Below, in pieces: positions 32,787-44,225 of a stretch of DNA of 64,000 nucleotides. Position 1 is the first letter of the stretch, and every line of letters starts with the position of its first letter. The DNA comes from Euglena gracilis (Eukaryota; Euglenida; Euglenophyceae; Euglenales). The notes beneath the pieces were generated by a model. It was given only the letters and a program-made list of their open reading frames with translations, ran no database searches and had not been told where the DNA came from. The DNA is taken from assembly GCA_039621445.1 (NCBI GenBank), contig CP154954.1:15271805-15335804 (forward strand). Direction: 5' to 3'. Both the position numbers and the translations under genes were made by a program.

Positions 32787-34155
32787 CTGGGGTGTGGCGG
32801 AACGCATGGGAATGCCAGATACATCGTATGGGTGTGCTGCAGTGGTCAACAGCGCAGTGTCCAAGTGAGTGCGGCTCACACCTGGGCTGTGAAACCTGCA
32901 GCCCAATAAATGTTTCCCAATCCCGAAAGAAGCAAAAGCCCAAAATACCAAATACCAGAATTTTCGTCAACCCAAAAAGCTTAATCTCCTGTCAAAAAAG
33001 ATAGAGCAGACACCTTAAAAGAGGTTACCACTGGGAAAATTAAAAGTGTGTGTTTCAAATGTGTGAAGCATTCATGAACTTGCACTGAACTAGTTTGCAG
33101 TTCCCTAATAAATACAATCCCCTGGCAGATCAAAGCAACATCCCTTTTAAAAAAAAACTTATAAATTTAAAAGGTTTGGACAAATCGCTGATGGGGGTTT
33201 AATCAATCTGACAGTAGTTGATTGAGAACAATCGCATATGGAAATTTCAGAATTATGGATTAATGCAAATGGAAAAAACAAACATTTTCATTTTTGGATA
33301 CACAGGTGCATATCAGTATATCATTGGGGATGGCACACCTCCCAAGTTCTTGCTTGGTTTTCTTGGTTCGTTCTGATTTCATATGTGATGGTTTGCACAC
33401 CTGACAAGGTGGTGTGGCGTGGCTGGGTTTGGGAGGCAGGGTTATGTAACGCAGCTGCAACACTTACGAGTTTGGTGTGTCAAGCGAAGATATTCAGTTT
33501 GAAATATCATGTCTGCCAAACACACATTCCCCATGAGCATTTCCTTCGAAAAACCAAGTTGATGAGATCCAGCGAGAAACCCCATTTGATCATTTTGACC
33601 CCTTTTAAAAAAAAGTCTGAAACACAAAATTATCATTGCTTTTGAACACCTCTTTTGAAATTTTGAAGAAGTCTTGGAATTCCACAAAGTGCATATGGCA
33701 TCCATTAGTGTTGTCAAACAATGCAACATGCTGCCTCTAAGCAAGCAAAGAACTGCCATTTTTGCAAACCTTTTAGAATCCACGGTGCTTTCTTAAACCT
33801 AAGTGGCAAAAAAAAATGGTGGTAGTTTATTGACTATTTAGGAAGAGCAACCTAAGTGGGACAAAGACAGGTTCAAACAAGAAGACAAATGTTCCTGCCA
33901 AAAAAAGTTAATTGTGAACTATCAGGAACGAACTGTCTGGAGCTGTTGCCCAGTAGTGTGCTCGCAAGCAATGTTCAGTTTTCTAAGTGTGCTGTTGGTT
34001 GCCAGAGCGTTAACAGCCAAGGCCAATCCAGCTGACCCAGTGTTGCCTGGCCAAACAAAACACGCTTGCAATGAACAAAGAAGAAGAAATAAAAAACCAG
34101 CGTGTTTGTTGCCAGGAAAGTCTTGGTGGGGTACAGTTTGGAATAATATCAAAAC

Positions 34156-34326
34156 CTGCCCATGACTCTGTCTACCAAATATGCGGTTCGTTCCCAGAAG
34201 TTGCTTTTCTGGTGCACTCCTGTGGACAGTGAATTGATAGTCACCAAGCGCCAGAGGACCCGTCCCAAAGTCAGCTGGATTATCCTTTCAATTTCGTTCC
34301 GATATTCTTCAGGGTTTGGATTAGGG
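34156..34326 (-). CDS. exon: linker before membrane hairpin 2
   Basis: A CCACAACAG acceptor and a GTTTTG donor frame 56 codons plus split bases. Core PEEYRNEIERIIQLTLGRVL and SNFWERTAYLVDRVMG, predicted long helices. The end (AG) joins the next exon's first G to give Arg in frame. In MCTP-like proteins a helical stretch of this kind precedes the membrane hairpin; that comparison is inference. The entry phase from the previous exon is unresolved. Confidence 0.6.
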
Positions 34327-34497
34327 CTGTTGTGGATAAGTTTGGTGGGGCTAAGGAAAGGTTGGGGTTGAGTGTGATCCAGGGTATCTAGGTATCTAGG
34401 AGGTTGGGCCGGGGAGTGGGTCCGGGTGTGCATCTCGGGATGCATCCATGTGACCTACCCAGGTGCACCCGGAGAATCGGTGGCGGACCCGGCACAC

Positions 34498-34608
34498 CTT
34501 TTCAGTCCAGAAATCGCGCTGCCGGTACCCAATCACATAGCTGGCAACGAACAAGGCAAAAAAGCCCGGCACCGCAGCAGGGCCACACGGGTGGCCAGAC
34601 AATGTTCA
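34498..34608 (-). CDS. exon: second helix of hairpin 1, with frame break
   Basis: Downstream frame FFALFVASYVIGYRQRDFWT then EK and a GTGTGC donor (an alternative GTAGGT donor lies 39 bases on). Upstream, the better reading is one frame over (CLATRVALLRCRA). The switch is at a run of six T; one extra T would fuse both into a continuous membrane helix. The acceptor is uncertain (TATAG is used for the start given). Confidence 0.5.
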
Positions 34609-35089
34609 CTATAACCAACTCTGGGGTTAAGAAAAATGGTGGGGGCAGGACGGACCGGATCCCCCTGGTTCAGCACAGTTGGACACCACCTCCAGGGGGG
34701 GTCCGACCTAATTGACCAGCGGACATATAATAATTGTATGGTTGAGAATCCTGTTTCAGCATTGAAAAAAAACAACAACAGAAATGCTTAAAACTTTCTT
34801 TGTGAAAAAAAAATATTTGCAGGCTTTTTCAACCCGGGATTCCTTGTGCTGTGGGATTCCCACCCAACGCAGGCACCCTGGGGGGGAGGGGGTCGGAATT
34901 GGTCCTGGCTGACCCAGGTGAATTTCCCTTAAAATGCCCCGCTTCTTTCAGAGACAGGCGGTGCGCTGCAGCACCACAACCCCACCCCTGACTGCCTGTA
35001 GCACCCGCCCCCGAAGGTGCGGACTTCCAGAAAAGCCTGATTGAGAATTGCGCTACTGTTCCGATGATGGATTTATTGACTTCTCACAC

Positions 35090-35148
35090 GCAAGTGCGGT
35101 CCTGGCTCCACAGGCGGTAATGCCCCATCACCCCATTGAACGCCATCA
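35090..35148 (-). CDS. exon: continuation of membrane hairpin 1
   Basis: CTCGTGCAG acceptor, GTGTGA donor, 59 bases: two bases completing Val, then MAFNGVMGHYRLWSQDRTC. It continues the hydrophobic run begun by LVFGA in the previous exon and then turns polar. Confidence 0.6.
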
Positions 35149-35508
35149 CTGCACGAGGGGACGGAAGGCAAACACAGAATGATACCAGGTGTGCATGGAG
35201 AACCAAAACAACACGGAACCTGGAAAAAAAACCAATCACGCCCAGCTTGATGCAGGTGATCCTATTGGTTTCGAGCAACAGCTGGCACAACCCTCCTGTG
35301 TGACTGAGGACTGCCACAACTTCAGCCCCTCTTTTCAAAATAATGAGTTTTTTTCGCGGACAACACAGGGAAAGACATCCTGCAGATTTCAGAGCACGTG
35401 TCTGCAATTTCAGACACTCCGTGGCAGAAAACAGAGCCGGCAGCAGTCCGCTTGTTTTGTGCAGCGGTCAACTGCAGCTGCCCGACGGGGGTCGGCAGGC
35501 AGCCACAC

Positions 35509-35671
35509 CCGCGCCAAACACCAGCGTCGACTTCCAAGGGTTGTCAAACAGCAGCAGCCGGTTCCACGCCTCCAACCGCGGCGCGAGGCCGGAGGACTCC
35601 GCCTTCAGCAGGATGCGGGCCCGGGCAGACCGCACCGCCAGCACCACATCATCGGGCCCAGCCCCCCCCAG
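35509..35671 (-). CDS. exon: W-x-x-P membrane-hairpin segment 1 of the C2/cyclase gene
   Basis: A CCATCAG acceptor, 54 codons plus one base, GTGTGG donor. Reads LGGAGPDDVVLAVRSARARI, then LLKAESSGLAPRLEAWNRLL and LFDNPWKSTLVFGA. An amphipathic basic helix leads into LLLFDNPWKSTLVF, the type of short W-x-P motif that opens the paired membrane helices of multiple-C2-and-transmembrane (MCTP) and related ER-shaping proteins. The split codon G|TG joins the next exon perfectly. Naming the family is inference from motif and context. Confidence 0.7.
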
Positions 35672-36758
35672 CTGATGGGACGGGGGTGGCACAGGGTGGG
35701 TGTCATCCTTGAGCATTTGTTCAAATAATGTGCATTTTTGTGCATTTTTGCGCATTTTTGTGGCGAATTTTGTGCCGCATGATATTCAAATTCCTTTTTC
35801 ACAGTCTGACAATTTTTTCCAAACGTTCTTCACAAAAAATCCTGCCAAATATTTCCAGACCGTTTTGGCCATGACCACCAAATCCTTCCGTCTCAAAAAA
35901 AACTTCTTCGAACTTCTATTTGGGTTCCATTTCGGACAAAAAATCTGACAATGTAGGACCCACCGGGCAGCCTCTCAGGAAAGAACGGCAAAACGAAACA
36001 GAACAGGGGTGAGGGGACTTGGCCGACATTGAACTTTCGCAAATTTCCCCCGTTTTTTTTTTGTAGGAAGAGGCGGCCATAACTTCACCTAAAGAAGAAA
36101 AAAAACTGAGCTGTTGGCAAAAAAATAAAACTGACTTGGCATCAAAAGTCTTTTTAAAAACCCGGGTGGAGGTGTGGTTTGGTTTTGGGTCCGGCCGGGC
36201 CCCAAAAACAGACAAAAAAAGCCAAATTCGGCCGGGTTGGCATTTTTCAGCCAAAGTTCTGAGGCGAAGACCCAGACCCAGAACCACCCAAAAATTCCAT
36301 TTTGGTCCTTTTTGATTTTTTTTAAAAAAAAATTTCGGTCCAGCCGGAACTTAATTTTAGCGGACCCCCCATGGGTCGGGAGCTGGCTGGCTGGAAAAAA
36401 GCTGCTTGCTGGCTGGACGCCCGGGGGGGGGGTGGGGGGGTTAGAGTTCCCTCCAGTGTAAAAAAAAAACCCTGGGGGCCCACGTTTGGGGTCAATTTTG
36501 GGGTCCAAAAATCATTCGGTGCTTTGTGCCAAAAATAGAGGAACACCCCCTCCGGGGGGGGTGCACCCATTCGGCTCGACCCCACCCCCAGAGGAGGCTG
36601 CACGCACCCACCCACCCTCCCCGGGGTCACCAAATTTAAAAACCTCTGGTTGGCATTGGGAGTTCTACAATGTCCATTGTCTGTTAAAAGAAAGCAAGCA
36701 AGCAAGCAAGCAAGAAAATGATATCAAGTGGACGATCCACGGACAATAATAAACCCCG

Positions 36759-37078
36759 CCCCCCTAATAGAAGCATGGGTGCGCTTGTGGCGCTTGTGGG
36801 GGGGGGGGTGCTTCTATTTGGACCCTACCTGCGCGATTTTGTTGATTTCCTTTAGAAATCCCATCAAAATGGGGGGGGGTGCACTTGTAGCGGCCCCGCG
36901 CTTCTATTAGGTGGGTGGTTAAGCACTTCACAAGGGGTGAACACCCCCAATAGACAAATGGGTCCACCACAAGCGCAGGGTGCAAATAAAAGCACACCCC
37001 CTGCCGCCGAAGGCACCCCCCTCCCCTGACGCCGGAGCAGCGGTTCGCTAAGCGCACCTGCGCTTCTATTGGAGGGGG
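36759..37078. mobile_element. foldback (MITE-like) element with TAATAGAAGC ends
   Basis: Left end CCCCCCTAATAGAAGC and right end GCTTCTATTGGAGGGGG are inverted copies about 290 bases apart. Inside, GCGCTTGTGG and its complement and further TTCTATT/AATAGA phrases repeat. No ORF. Looks like a non-autonomous DNA element with homopolymeric G/C caps. Confidence 0.6.
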
Positions 37079-37105
37079 TTAATTCGTTGTTCGCATCTTC
37101 ATCCA

Positions 37106-37240
37106 TCAATAACTATCGACTTTCACATTTTGAGCTAATTTGGTTGATGATGTGGGGCTCTTCTCCCAGGTGTACCACAAGAGTTCAGTGAGGAGCTGGC
37201 CCCAATCCATTTCTGGATAGATAATATCCTGCACCGGAAC
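37106..37240 (-). CDS. exon ending in a stop, unrecognised protein
   Basis: A CTATTTTCAG acceptor followed by 44 codons and TGA in phase 0: VPVQDIIYPEMDWGQLLTEL, then LWYTWEKSPTSSTKLAQNVK, then VDSY. It could be a last exon of an upstream gene, or an internal exon if a donor before the stop is used (a GT after CTCTT is available). A foldback element ends 28 bases beyond the stop. No family recognised. Confidence 0.5.
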   Translation of the reverse strand, partial: VPVQDIIYPEMDWGQLLTELLWYTWEKSPTSSTKLAQNVKVDSY

Positions 37241-38340
37241 CTGAAAATAGGAAATGAATATGTTTCAAATACGTTTTCACACATGTGTGAAAACCTGGAC
37301 GTAAAAAAAATTCAAACGCCTACCCACACAGATGTTGTGAAAACCGCTTGCAGATATGAATTCCCTGATCATGAAGCTGCAAATGTCGAGATCATACCTT
37401 CACTTGCAACCCACCGGGGAACTGCCAGGCCCAACCCACGCATACACTTTTTTTGCTTTTGAAAAAAACCACACACCCACAACCCCATGTGATCGACCCA
37501 CCCACCCACCCACCCACCCAAACATCAGGGCCAACGTCCCGGAAAAAATTCCGACACACCATACACAAAACAAAAAGCAAACTGCGCTGTCGAAACATCA
37601 GGAAACAGATCAAGCGAGCAATTCAGAATGCTGAATCAGAGCAAGCACAAGAATGCAAAAACAAACAGGAAAATGTGGAAATTGTTAAGAGTAGGTGCAG
37701 GGAGGGGAGGGAAACAACATGGCCACCCAAATTTGAAGAAGGTGAGAACACGAAAAAAATTTGCTGCCGGGGGCAAACTTTTTGCAGAAAACAAAAAATG
37801 GGAAAGGGAAAAAAAAAACACATCTAATAAAAGGCAAAAATAAAAAATGCAAAAAAAACACGGACCTGAATTAGCAATGGCAAAATGCAAAAGTTGGATA
37901 GAAATCCTGCCTCAGAATGTCCTCTTTTAGAGAGATATATTTTTAAACTTTGGGAGACAATTCCGTGCAGAAAAAAATGACAATAAAAATGAAACAACAG
38001 AAAACACAGGGAAACAAGCAAAAAGCAAAAAAAAACTGCAAAGGAATGCAAACAGCATCGGTAAGAATTTCTGGCACTTTGTGCGCGCCATTGGGAATTT
38101 TTCTCTACAAGTTAGGGATGCTAGCAGACCCCCCCTCTTGAAGAGCCCATTGGAAATCAGATTAACCGATTGGCTAGACAAGCCGTTGACAAGGGTGGGG
38201 GTGTTCTTCCGCTTTTTCTATTCTTTTGATCGTTGTGTGTAGTTTTTTATGTTTCTGTTTTAAAACTCTGTATTCAGAATGCTCAGGAAAATTTTTGAAG
38301 AACTCCTTGCAACTCGAGAATGTATGCATGGTACACGTAA

Positions 38341-38730
38341 TGCAAAAATGGACTCAGGCGAACACAGGTATTTGGGGTTGAAGTGGATACAGCACCACCA
38401 GGGGCCAGGCTTCGTCTTAAGGAAGTGCGCACCTCCCTAGGGGGGTGGGTGCCATGAGGGTTTGGGCTCTTTCGACCTCCCAAAATGGTCAAAAAAACAC
38501 CCGGTGCCGAAGGCACCGGAAAATTTTTTCGGAGCACCAAAAAATTGGTGCTCCCGGAAATACGGGAAGAGGTGGTGAGGGGGGGGGGTCGACCCCCCCC
38601 CCCCACCCACCGTGCAGGGGGTGGGGGGGTGGTCGACCCCCCCCCCACCCACCACCCTGGCTGTTCGGCCGATTCCCGTTCTGCCCTGACCCCCCCCCGG
38701 GGGGTAGGGTTTTGAGTGGGTAGTGCTTTA
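38341..38730. repeat. composite dispersed repeat with AGGCTTC end and GGTGCC hairpin
   Basis: Begins with CCAGGCTTCGTCTTAAGGAA, then GTGCGCACCTCCCTAGG, a hairpin CCGGTGCC-GAA-GGCACCGG (38,502-38,520), the phrase TTGGTGCTCCCGGAAATACG and two GGTCGACC palindromes inside G/C runs. Parts recur at 1,634-1,790, 42,300-42,400 and 59,826-59,990. The left part recurs inverted at 45,300-45,440. Confidence 0.75.
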
Positions 38731-38831
38731 ACACACCCCTGGTGCCAAAGTGCCAAAGCCCCAAATTTTAACACACACGTTCTTTTGTTGGGGAGTCTTC
38801 ATATTATATTGTTCATACAAATTTGTGCGAC

Positions 38832-38876
38832 CTCCTCAAAAATGTCTTCCATCCACATGAAGTACTCCAACGTCAC
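38832..38876 (-). CDS. short exon (45 bp), unrecognised protein
   Basis: TTTTAAG acceptor, GAGGAG then GTCGCA donor, exactly 15 codons in phase 0: VTLEYFMWMEDIFEE. The frame stays open further (VAQICMNNII then stop), so it could also be a terminal exon. No family recognised. Confidence 0.4.
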
Positions 38877-38925
38877 CTTAAAAGATGTAGTTGGAGTGGA
38901 ACCATCTCATTTACTTCTTGTGGAC

Positions 38926-39000
38926 CTTAACTCTTTTTTGGAGGATCGCTTGATGGGGTTGCACACCGAGTGCTTCCACAGGTTTGCCTTCTCCACATCT
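38926..39000 (-). CDS. exon, unrecognised protein
   Basis: A CCCTTTGCAG acceptor, then DVEKANLWKHSVCNPIKRSS, and a GTCCAC donor. Basic and Cys-containing. The end phase does not join the next exon (38,876) unless the run of six A at 38,933-38,938 had one more A, in which case the join is in frame. Possible indel. Confidence 0.45.
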
Positions 39001-39157
39001 CTGCAAAGGGAGAGACACCCCACTCCTTAACAAAAACAGAAGACCTTTGAACACCATGCGATGCATATCAGATAACAATGACATCTCTGCAGGTGCTGTC
39101 CCGGGCGTCAAGGCAACCCAATCAAGAAAAGCAAGGGGAAGAGAGAGATCAAGGAGG

Positions 39158-39300
39158 GGTCGCTGAGCTCTAATCTCTTTAGAGTAAGAGCGAAGCTTAC
39201 CACCGGGGCCGGAGGGGGGGTCGGCCCCCCCCGCCCCCCCCCCCCCGAGTAGGTCCGGGCATCCCCAGGATTATCGGTGTGATTGGATTCCCGGACCCGA
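39158..39300. repeat. dispersed module GTCGCTGAGCTC...GAAGCTTACC
   Basis: The module GTCGCTGAGCTC, (C/T)TATCTCTTTAGAGTA, GAGCGAAGCTTACC occurs here, at 31,466 and at 40,612, and inverted at 43,965 and 45,100. It is followed by G/C runs and by CTAGTTTC-type sequence. Confidence 0.75.
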
Positions 39301-40829
39301 AAAGTTAATAGCCTATAGGTTAGGAGAGGATTTCTAGTTTCTAACGAGCCCTCATTTTGCCCCCAACTCCCCGCCAGTCCGGAGATATGGCCCGAGCAAA
39401 AAAGTTGTCTACCTTTTTCTTCCAAAGAAATTTTGTTGGGGTCAAAAAGTCGAAAAATTCAAAATATCTCGAAAACGCTGGGGAGTTGAGAAAAAGTAAA
39501 GAGTACCTCCCTCATTCCACAACTTTGGGACGCCCTATCCACCGGTATGCGCGGTTTGGGCCAACTCCCCGCCTGGGCCGAGATATGGCCGTTTTGGGGT
39601 TTCGCCATGGGGGGGACTCTGCCAAAAATGGGTCATTTTTGGGGTCAAAAAATCGAAAAATTCGAAATATCTCAAAAACGCTGCGGAGTTGAGAAAAAGT
39701 AAACAGGACCTCCTTCCACAACTTTGGGACGCCCGATCGATCGGTATGCGCGGTTTGGGCCAACTCCTCGCCAAGCCCGAGATACGGCCGTTTTGTGGTT
39801 TTGTGCCAGTTTTGCCAGTTTCGGCCATTTCGGGCCCGTTCGGGGTCTGAAACCGTAAATTGGCCGTATCTCGGGCCAGACGAGGAGTTGGGACCCAAAC
39901 CAGGGGGTCAAGCATGAGGTTTAGGGTGGGGTTTTGACCGTTTTTTGGGGTTCCTGGGGTCTGATTGTGCGATTTTGCGCCAGCTTTGGGTATTCGGGGG
40001 CCCATGCGGGGGTCCGAGGGCGGCTGGGCGAGGGGGGGTCGGGAGGCAGGTCAGGACCGAAAAATTTAAAAAAAATTTGCTCAAAAACACTTTTTTTCAC
40101 TTTAGAAGATCAAAAAAAAGTGTGTTTGAGCAAAAAAAAATTCCGACCTGGACCCCGCCCCCATGCCCCCTGGTTGGGGCCCGTCCCCTGGCCGGTGGAC
40201 TTAGCCATTTTTGGGTCGAAAAGTCGAAAAAAAATCGAAAAGAAAAATTTTTGTCCAAAACCATGTTTTTTGACCTCCCGGATCCGGAAAAAGTGTTTTT
40301 GGGTCGAAATTGGGCGTTTTTTTCTTTTTTTGACCCCCGGCCCCCCCGTTTTGGGCCCGAATCCTACGGACTTTGGGTCATTTTTGGGCCAAAAAAAGTC
40401 GAAAAAATCGAAATATTTTTTTGCCCAAATACATTTTTTTTTTGGCCCCGGGACCCAGAAAAAGTGTTTTTGAGCCGAAAATGAGCGTTTTTCAACCCCC
40501 CGTCCAGCCAGCGGCTCGGCTGGCTGCCCAGCCCGGGCTGGGCAGCCAGCCGAGCCACCGGACCGGCTCGGGGTGGTCTCCCAAAGAGCTCAGCTCTACG
40601 TCACACCCTGGTCGCTGAGCTCTTATCTCTTTAGAGTAGGAGCGAAGCTTACCACCCCGGCCGGAGGGGGGGTCCGACCGCCCCGCCCCCCCCCCCCCGG
40701 GCAGGTAGGGTCACCCACGGTAAACCTCCCTCAAAACTTGGTAAACCCCCCTCAAATAATATCACGGTAAACCCCCCTCAAAACTTGGTAAACCCCCCTC
40801 AAATAATACCCCCCCCCCCTCAAATAATA

Positions 40830-41255
40830 CCCCCCGGGGTATTATTTTTTCCCTGAAGTCCTGGCCCGAGGGGAGGGGGTATTATTTGGGGGGGGGGGTA
40901 ATAGCACCCCAAAATTGTCGAAATTTTTCGAAGTCCCGTAGGAGCCAAAATAGCGCCAAAACCCCCCTTTGGGGTCATTTTTTGTACTTTCTTATGAAAT
41001 TTACCATGTTTTTGGAGGTCAGATGATCCAGAAAAATCGATTTTTTTCTCAATTTATTGTCAGAGATTGTGATTTTTACCCCAATTTCAGTTCAAACCCT
41101 GGGCCTTCAGCCCGAAACCGGGGGGGGGGGGGGAATTTCGGTCGCCGAAGTCAGACCCCGGGGGGGGGGGGGGTTTTTTTGGGGGGGGGTTATTTGGGGG
41201 GAGGGTTTTGTTTCTAGGAGGGGGCGAAAAAAATGAAGGTCAAAAAAATTGGACC
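40830..41255. repeat. direct duplication of a G/C-capped element, copy 1
   Basis: About 430 bases repeated almost identically at 41,646-42,097. Shared text includes GGTATTATTT next to G runs, GAAGTCCCGTAGGAGCC and TTGTCAGAGATTGTGATTTT. The ends carry CAAATAATA/TATTATTTG beside homopolymer C or G. Confidence 0.85.
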
Positions 41256-41645
41256 AGCAACCATGACCTTGGGTCCAGCGGCATCGCCCTGCTGGGGGTC
41301 TGAAAAGGCCATTTTTTCAGGGGAAACCCAGCTTGGTCGGAATGCACTGGGGTCCAAAACCGACCCCTGGTGGGGGGGGGTCCGACCCCTGGTGGGGCAG
41401 GGTCCGACCCCCCACCCGGGAGATGGGGGGGGGGTCGACCCCCCCACCCACCACAGCATTTTCACCAATTTTGGGGAAACGAGGATTTTGGCCGGGGATA
41501 ATTTTTGAATTTTTTTTTGAAAAATGAACCCAAAATACATGATTTTTTTATGCAAACCCACATTTTGTCACAAAAAAATTCTCAAAAATTTCAGGTTTAA
41601 AACTTGGTAAACCCCCCTCAAATAATATCACCCCCCTCAAATAAT

Positions 41646-42097
41646 ACCCCCCGGGGTATTATTTTTTCGCCTGAAGTCCTGGCCCGAGGGGGGGGGGGGT
41701 ATTATTTGGGGGGGGGGGGTAATAGCACCCCAAAATTTTCGAAATTCTTCGAAGTCCCGTAGGAGCCAAAATAGCGCCAAAACCCCCCTTTGGGGTCTTT
41801 TTTTTTTGTGCTTTCTTATGAAATTTACCATGTTTTTGGAGGTCAGATGATCCAGAAAAATCGATTTTTTTCTCAATTTATTGTCAGAGATTGTGATTTT
41901 TACCCACATTTTCAGTTCAAAACCTGGGCCTTCAGCCCGAAACCGGGGGGGGGGGGGTATTTCGGTCGCCGAAGTCGGACCCCGAGGGGGGGGGGGGGGA
42001 TTATTTGGGGGGGTATTATTTGGGGGGGTATTATTTGGGGGGAGGGTTTTGTTTCTAGGAGGGGGCGAAAAAAATGAAGGTCAAAAAAATTGGACCA
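41646..42097. repeat. direct duplication of a G/C-capped element, copy 2
   Basis: Second copy of 40,830-41,255. It continues rightwards into sequence (42,055-42,290) that is homologous to 1,380-1,610, so the duplication sits inside a larger dispersed repeat. Confidence 0.85.
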
Positions 42098-42809
42098 AAT
42101 TTTGGCACAGTCGAATTTTACTGATATTTTTTCTGTTGGTTTTTTTTGGGGATTTTCAACAGCATTTTATGCTTCCAAAACCTCTCAAAATCAATGTTGA
42201 ATTTTCGGAAGGTGTGAAAAAATGGGGTTTTGGGGGGTTTTGGGAAGACCTCCTATATGGGTCCCAAAATGGGCCAACAAAAAACCAAACAGAAAAAAAT
42301 TTGGCGTCCAAAAATTGGTGCTCCTGGAAATACAGGAAGAGGTGGTGGAGGGGGGGTCGACCCCCCTTTTCTGGGGGAGGGGGGTGGTCGACCAGGTTTT
42401 GAATAGTCCTGAGCTCTTAATGGGACTCGCGCATAATGGCAGGCCAAAAAAAAAAAAACTAGCATTGCAAATTTCGCATATATTACAGATTTATCATTAT
42501 GTAATTTATTCGCATAAATTACAGACTGCGGACTACCAATTTACAGTGACGTTCAGTGACGTTACAGTAATTCCTGAAATATTAATGAACTGTTAACCCT
42601 CCCATACACCCCATACACGTCCTTGTATTTTTTCGACTTTTTTGACCCGAGTTTTCTGCCCCTCAAGATGCAAAGCACTTTCACTAGAAAAGGAATTTCA
42701 TGCAAACCTTACCCATTAGTGGTTCTTTACCTCTCGGCAGTCCAACCAACCCAAAATTGACTCCCACAAACCATGCCCTTCCACGTGCGGATGATCATAC
42801 CAGCCAAAA

Positions 42810-44015
42810 ATGCCCAAAAACGGACAAGTCAAAACAAGCCAAAAACTGTCCAAAATGACCAAAATTGGCCGTAAAACGGCCGTAACTCGGGCAAGACAGG
42901 GAGTTGCGGGAAAATCAAAATACTGCTAGATAGGGCGTTCCAAGGGCTTCAATTTAGGTCTCCGGACATTTGCTTTGATTCCCCACCATTTTTGAGAAAT
43001 TTCAGAAAATTTTGTTGTTGTTTTTTTTTACCCAAAACGGGGCTGAAAACGGTGTTTTGGGCCATAAATTGACCATATTTCGGACTAGGCGTTCAGTTTA
43101 GGTCAGTTTAGGGAAAAGTTAACCATGGTTGGATAGGGCATTCCAAGGGCTTCATTATTGCTCTCCAGACTTTTCCTTTGAATTTGCTTCATTGTCCAGA
43201 TATTTTGAAAAAATTGATTTTTGACCGAAAAAAAACGGCCCCAAAAAACTCCCCAAAATGGCCGTTTTAGGCCGCAAAATACGCAGGCCAACAGCAAAAC
43301 CCATAAAACCAAAAAACCACACGCCCGAAAACAACCAACAAAAAAAAAAAAAACAAAGCGGAACCAAATGAACGGAAGAGAAAATGAAAATGACCGAAAA
43401 GGGGCGAAACGTGTTTGGGGGCAGACCCAACTGCGACTCCCAACATGACATCGTAGGGCGGGCACTAAAAGACCCGGAACACGAGAAGCCAGTAGGCATG
43501 ACCAATGGGCCGTTTTAGGCCGCAAAAGCGCGACGGAACACAGGCCAAGCGTGTCGGCAGCCAAAACGGTGAACGGGGGGCGATAGAGGGCCTCCGGGGG
43601 TATATTTCGTCAGACCGACATTTCCGGAAATAATCTTCTTTTTCTCGAGATATCTTCGAAAAACTGATTTTTTGCCCGATTTTTGGACCCCGGCGAAATG
43701 GCAGAGTCGGAAGAGGGGGGGGGGGGGCGGGCCAATCCTACCGACAGTTTGGACCCCTTCGCGCGTGAATAACTCGGGTCTGGCGGGGAGTTGGGGGTCA
43801 AACGGAGGTGATTCGGAAGCTAGAAATTAGAAACTAGAAATCCAGTCGCTCGTGACTGAAGGAAAAAAAATGCGGGAACGGAGCCTGATGATCATCCGCC
43901 GGTTCCCGAGGTGGCCCCGACCCAGGGGGGGGGGGGGGGGGGGGCCGACCCGCCCCTTTTGCCCAGGGGTAAGCTTCGCTCTTACCCATAAAAGGGATAA
44001 GAGCTCAGCGACCTC
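42810..44015. repeat. direct duplication, copy A
   Basis: Counterpart of 44,226-45,143. Ends with the inverse of the AGCGAAGCTTACC module found at 31.5, 39.2 and 40.6 kb. Blocks of it recur inverted at 31,800-31,920 and 54,700-54,780. Noncoding repeat. Confidence 0.85.
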
Positions 44016-44225
44016 CATACACTCCATACACATTCTGTTGGATTTTTTCGCCTTTTTTGACCCAGAATCCTTGGGTTTTGAGGCAAAAAAAAAAAACGGG
44101 GCCAGGGGGTCGAAAAACGCTCATTTTCGGCTCAAAAACAGATTTTCCGGGTTCAGAAGGCCAAAAAACATCGTTTCGGGCAAGAAAAATTTTCTGTTTT
44201 TTAATTCGACCTTTTGACCCAAAAA

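Noticed and set aside
38290-38375. Minus-strand frame SPFLHYVYHAYILELQ as an exon
   Set aside because: The same sequence recurs inverted at 45,390-45,440 as part of a dispersed repeat, so it is more likely repeat than gene.
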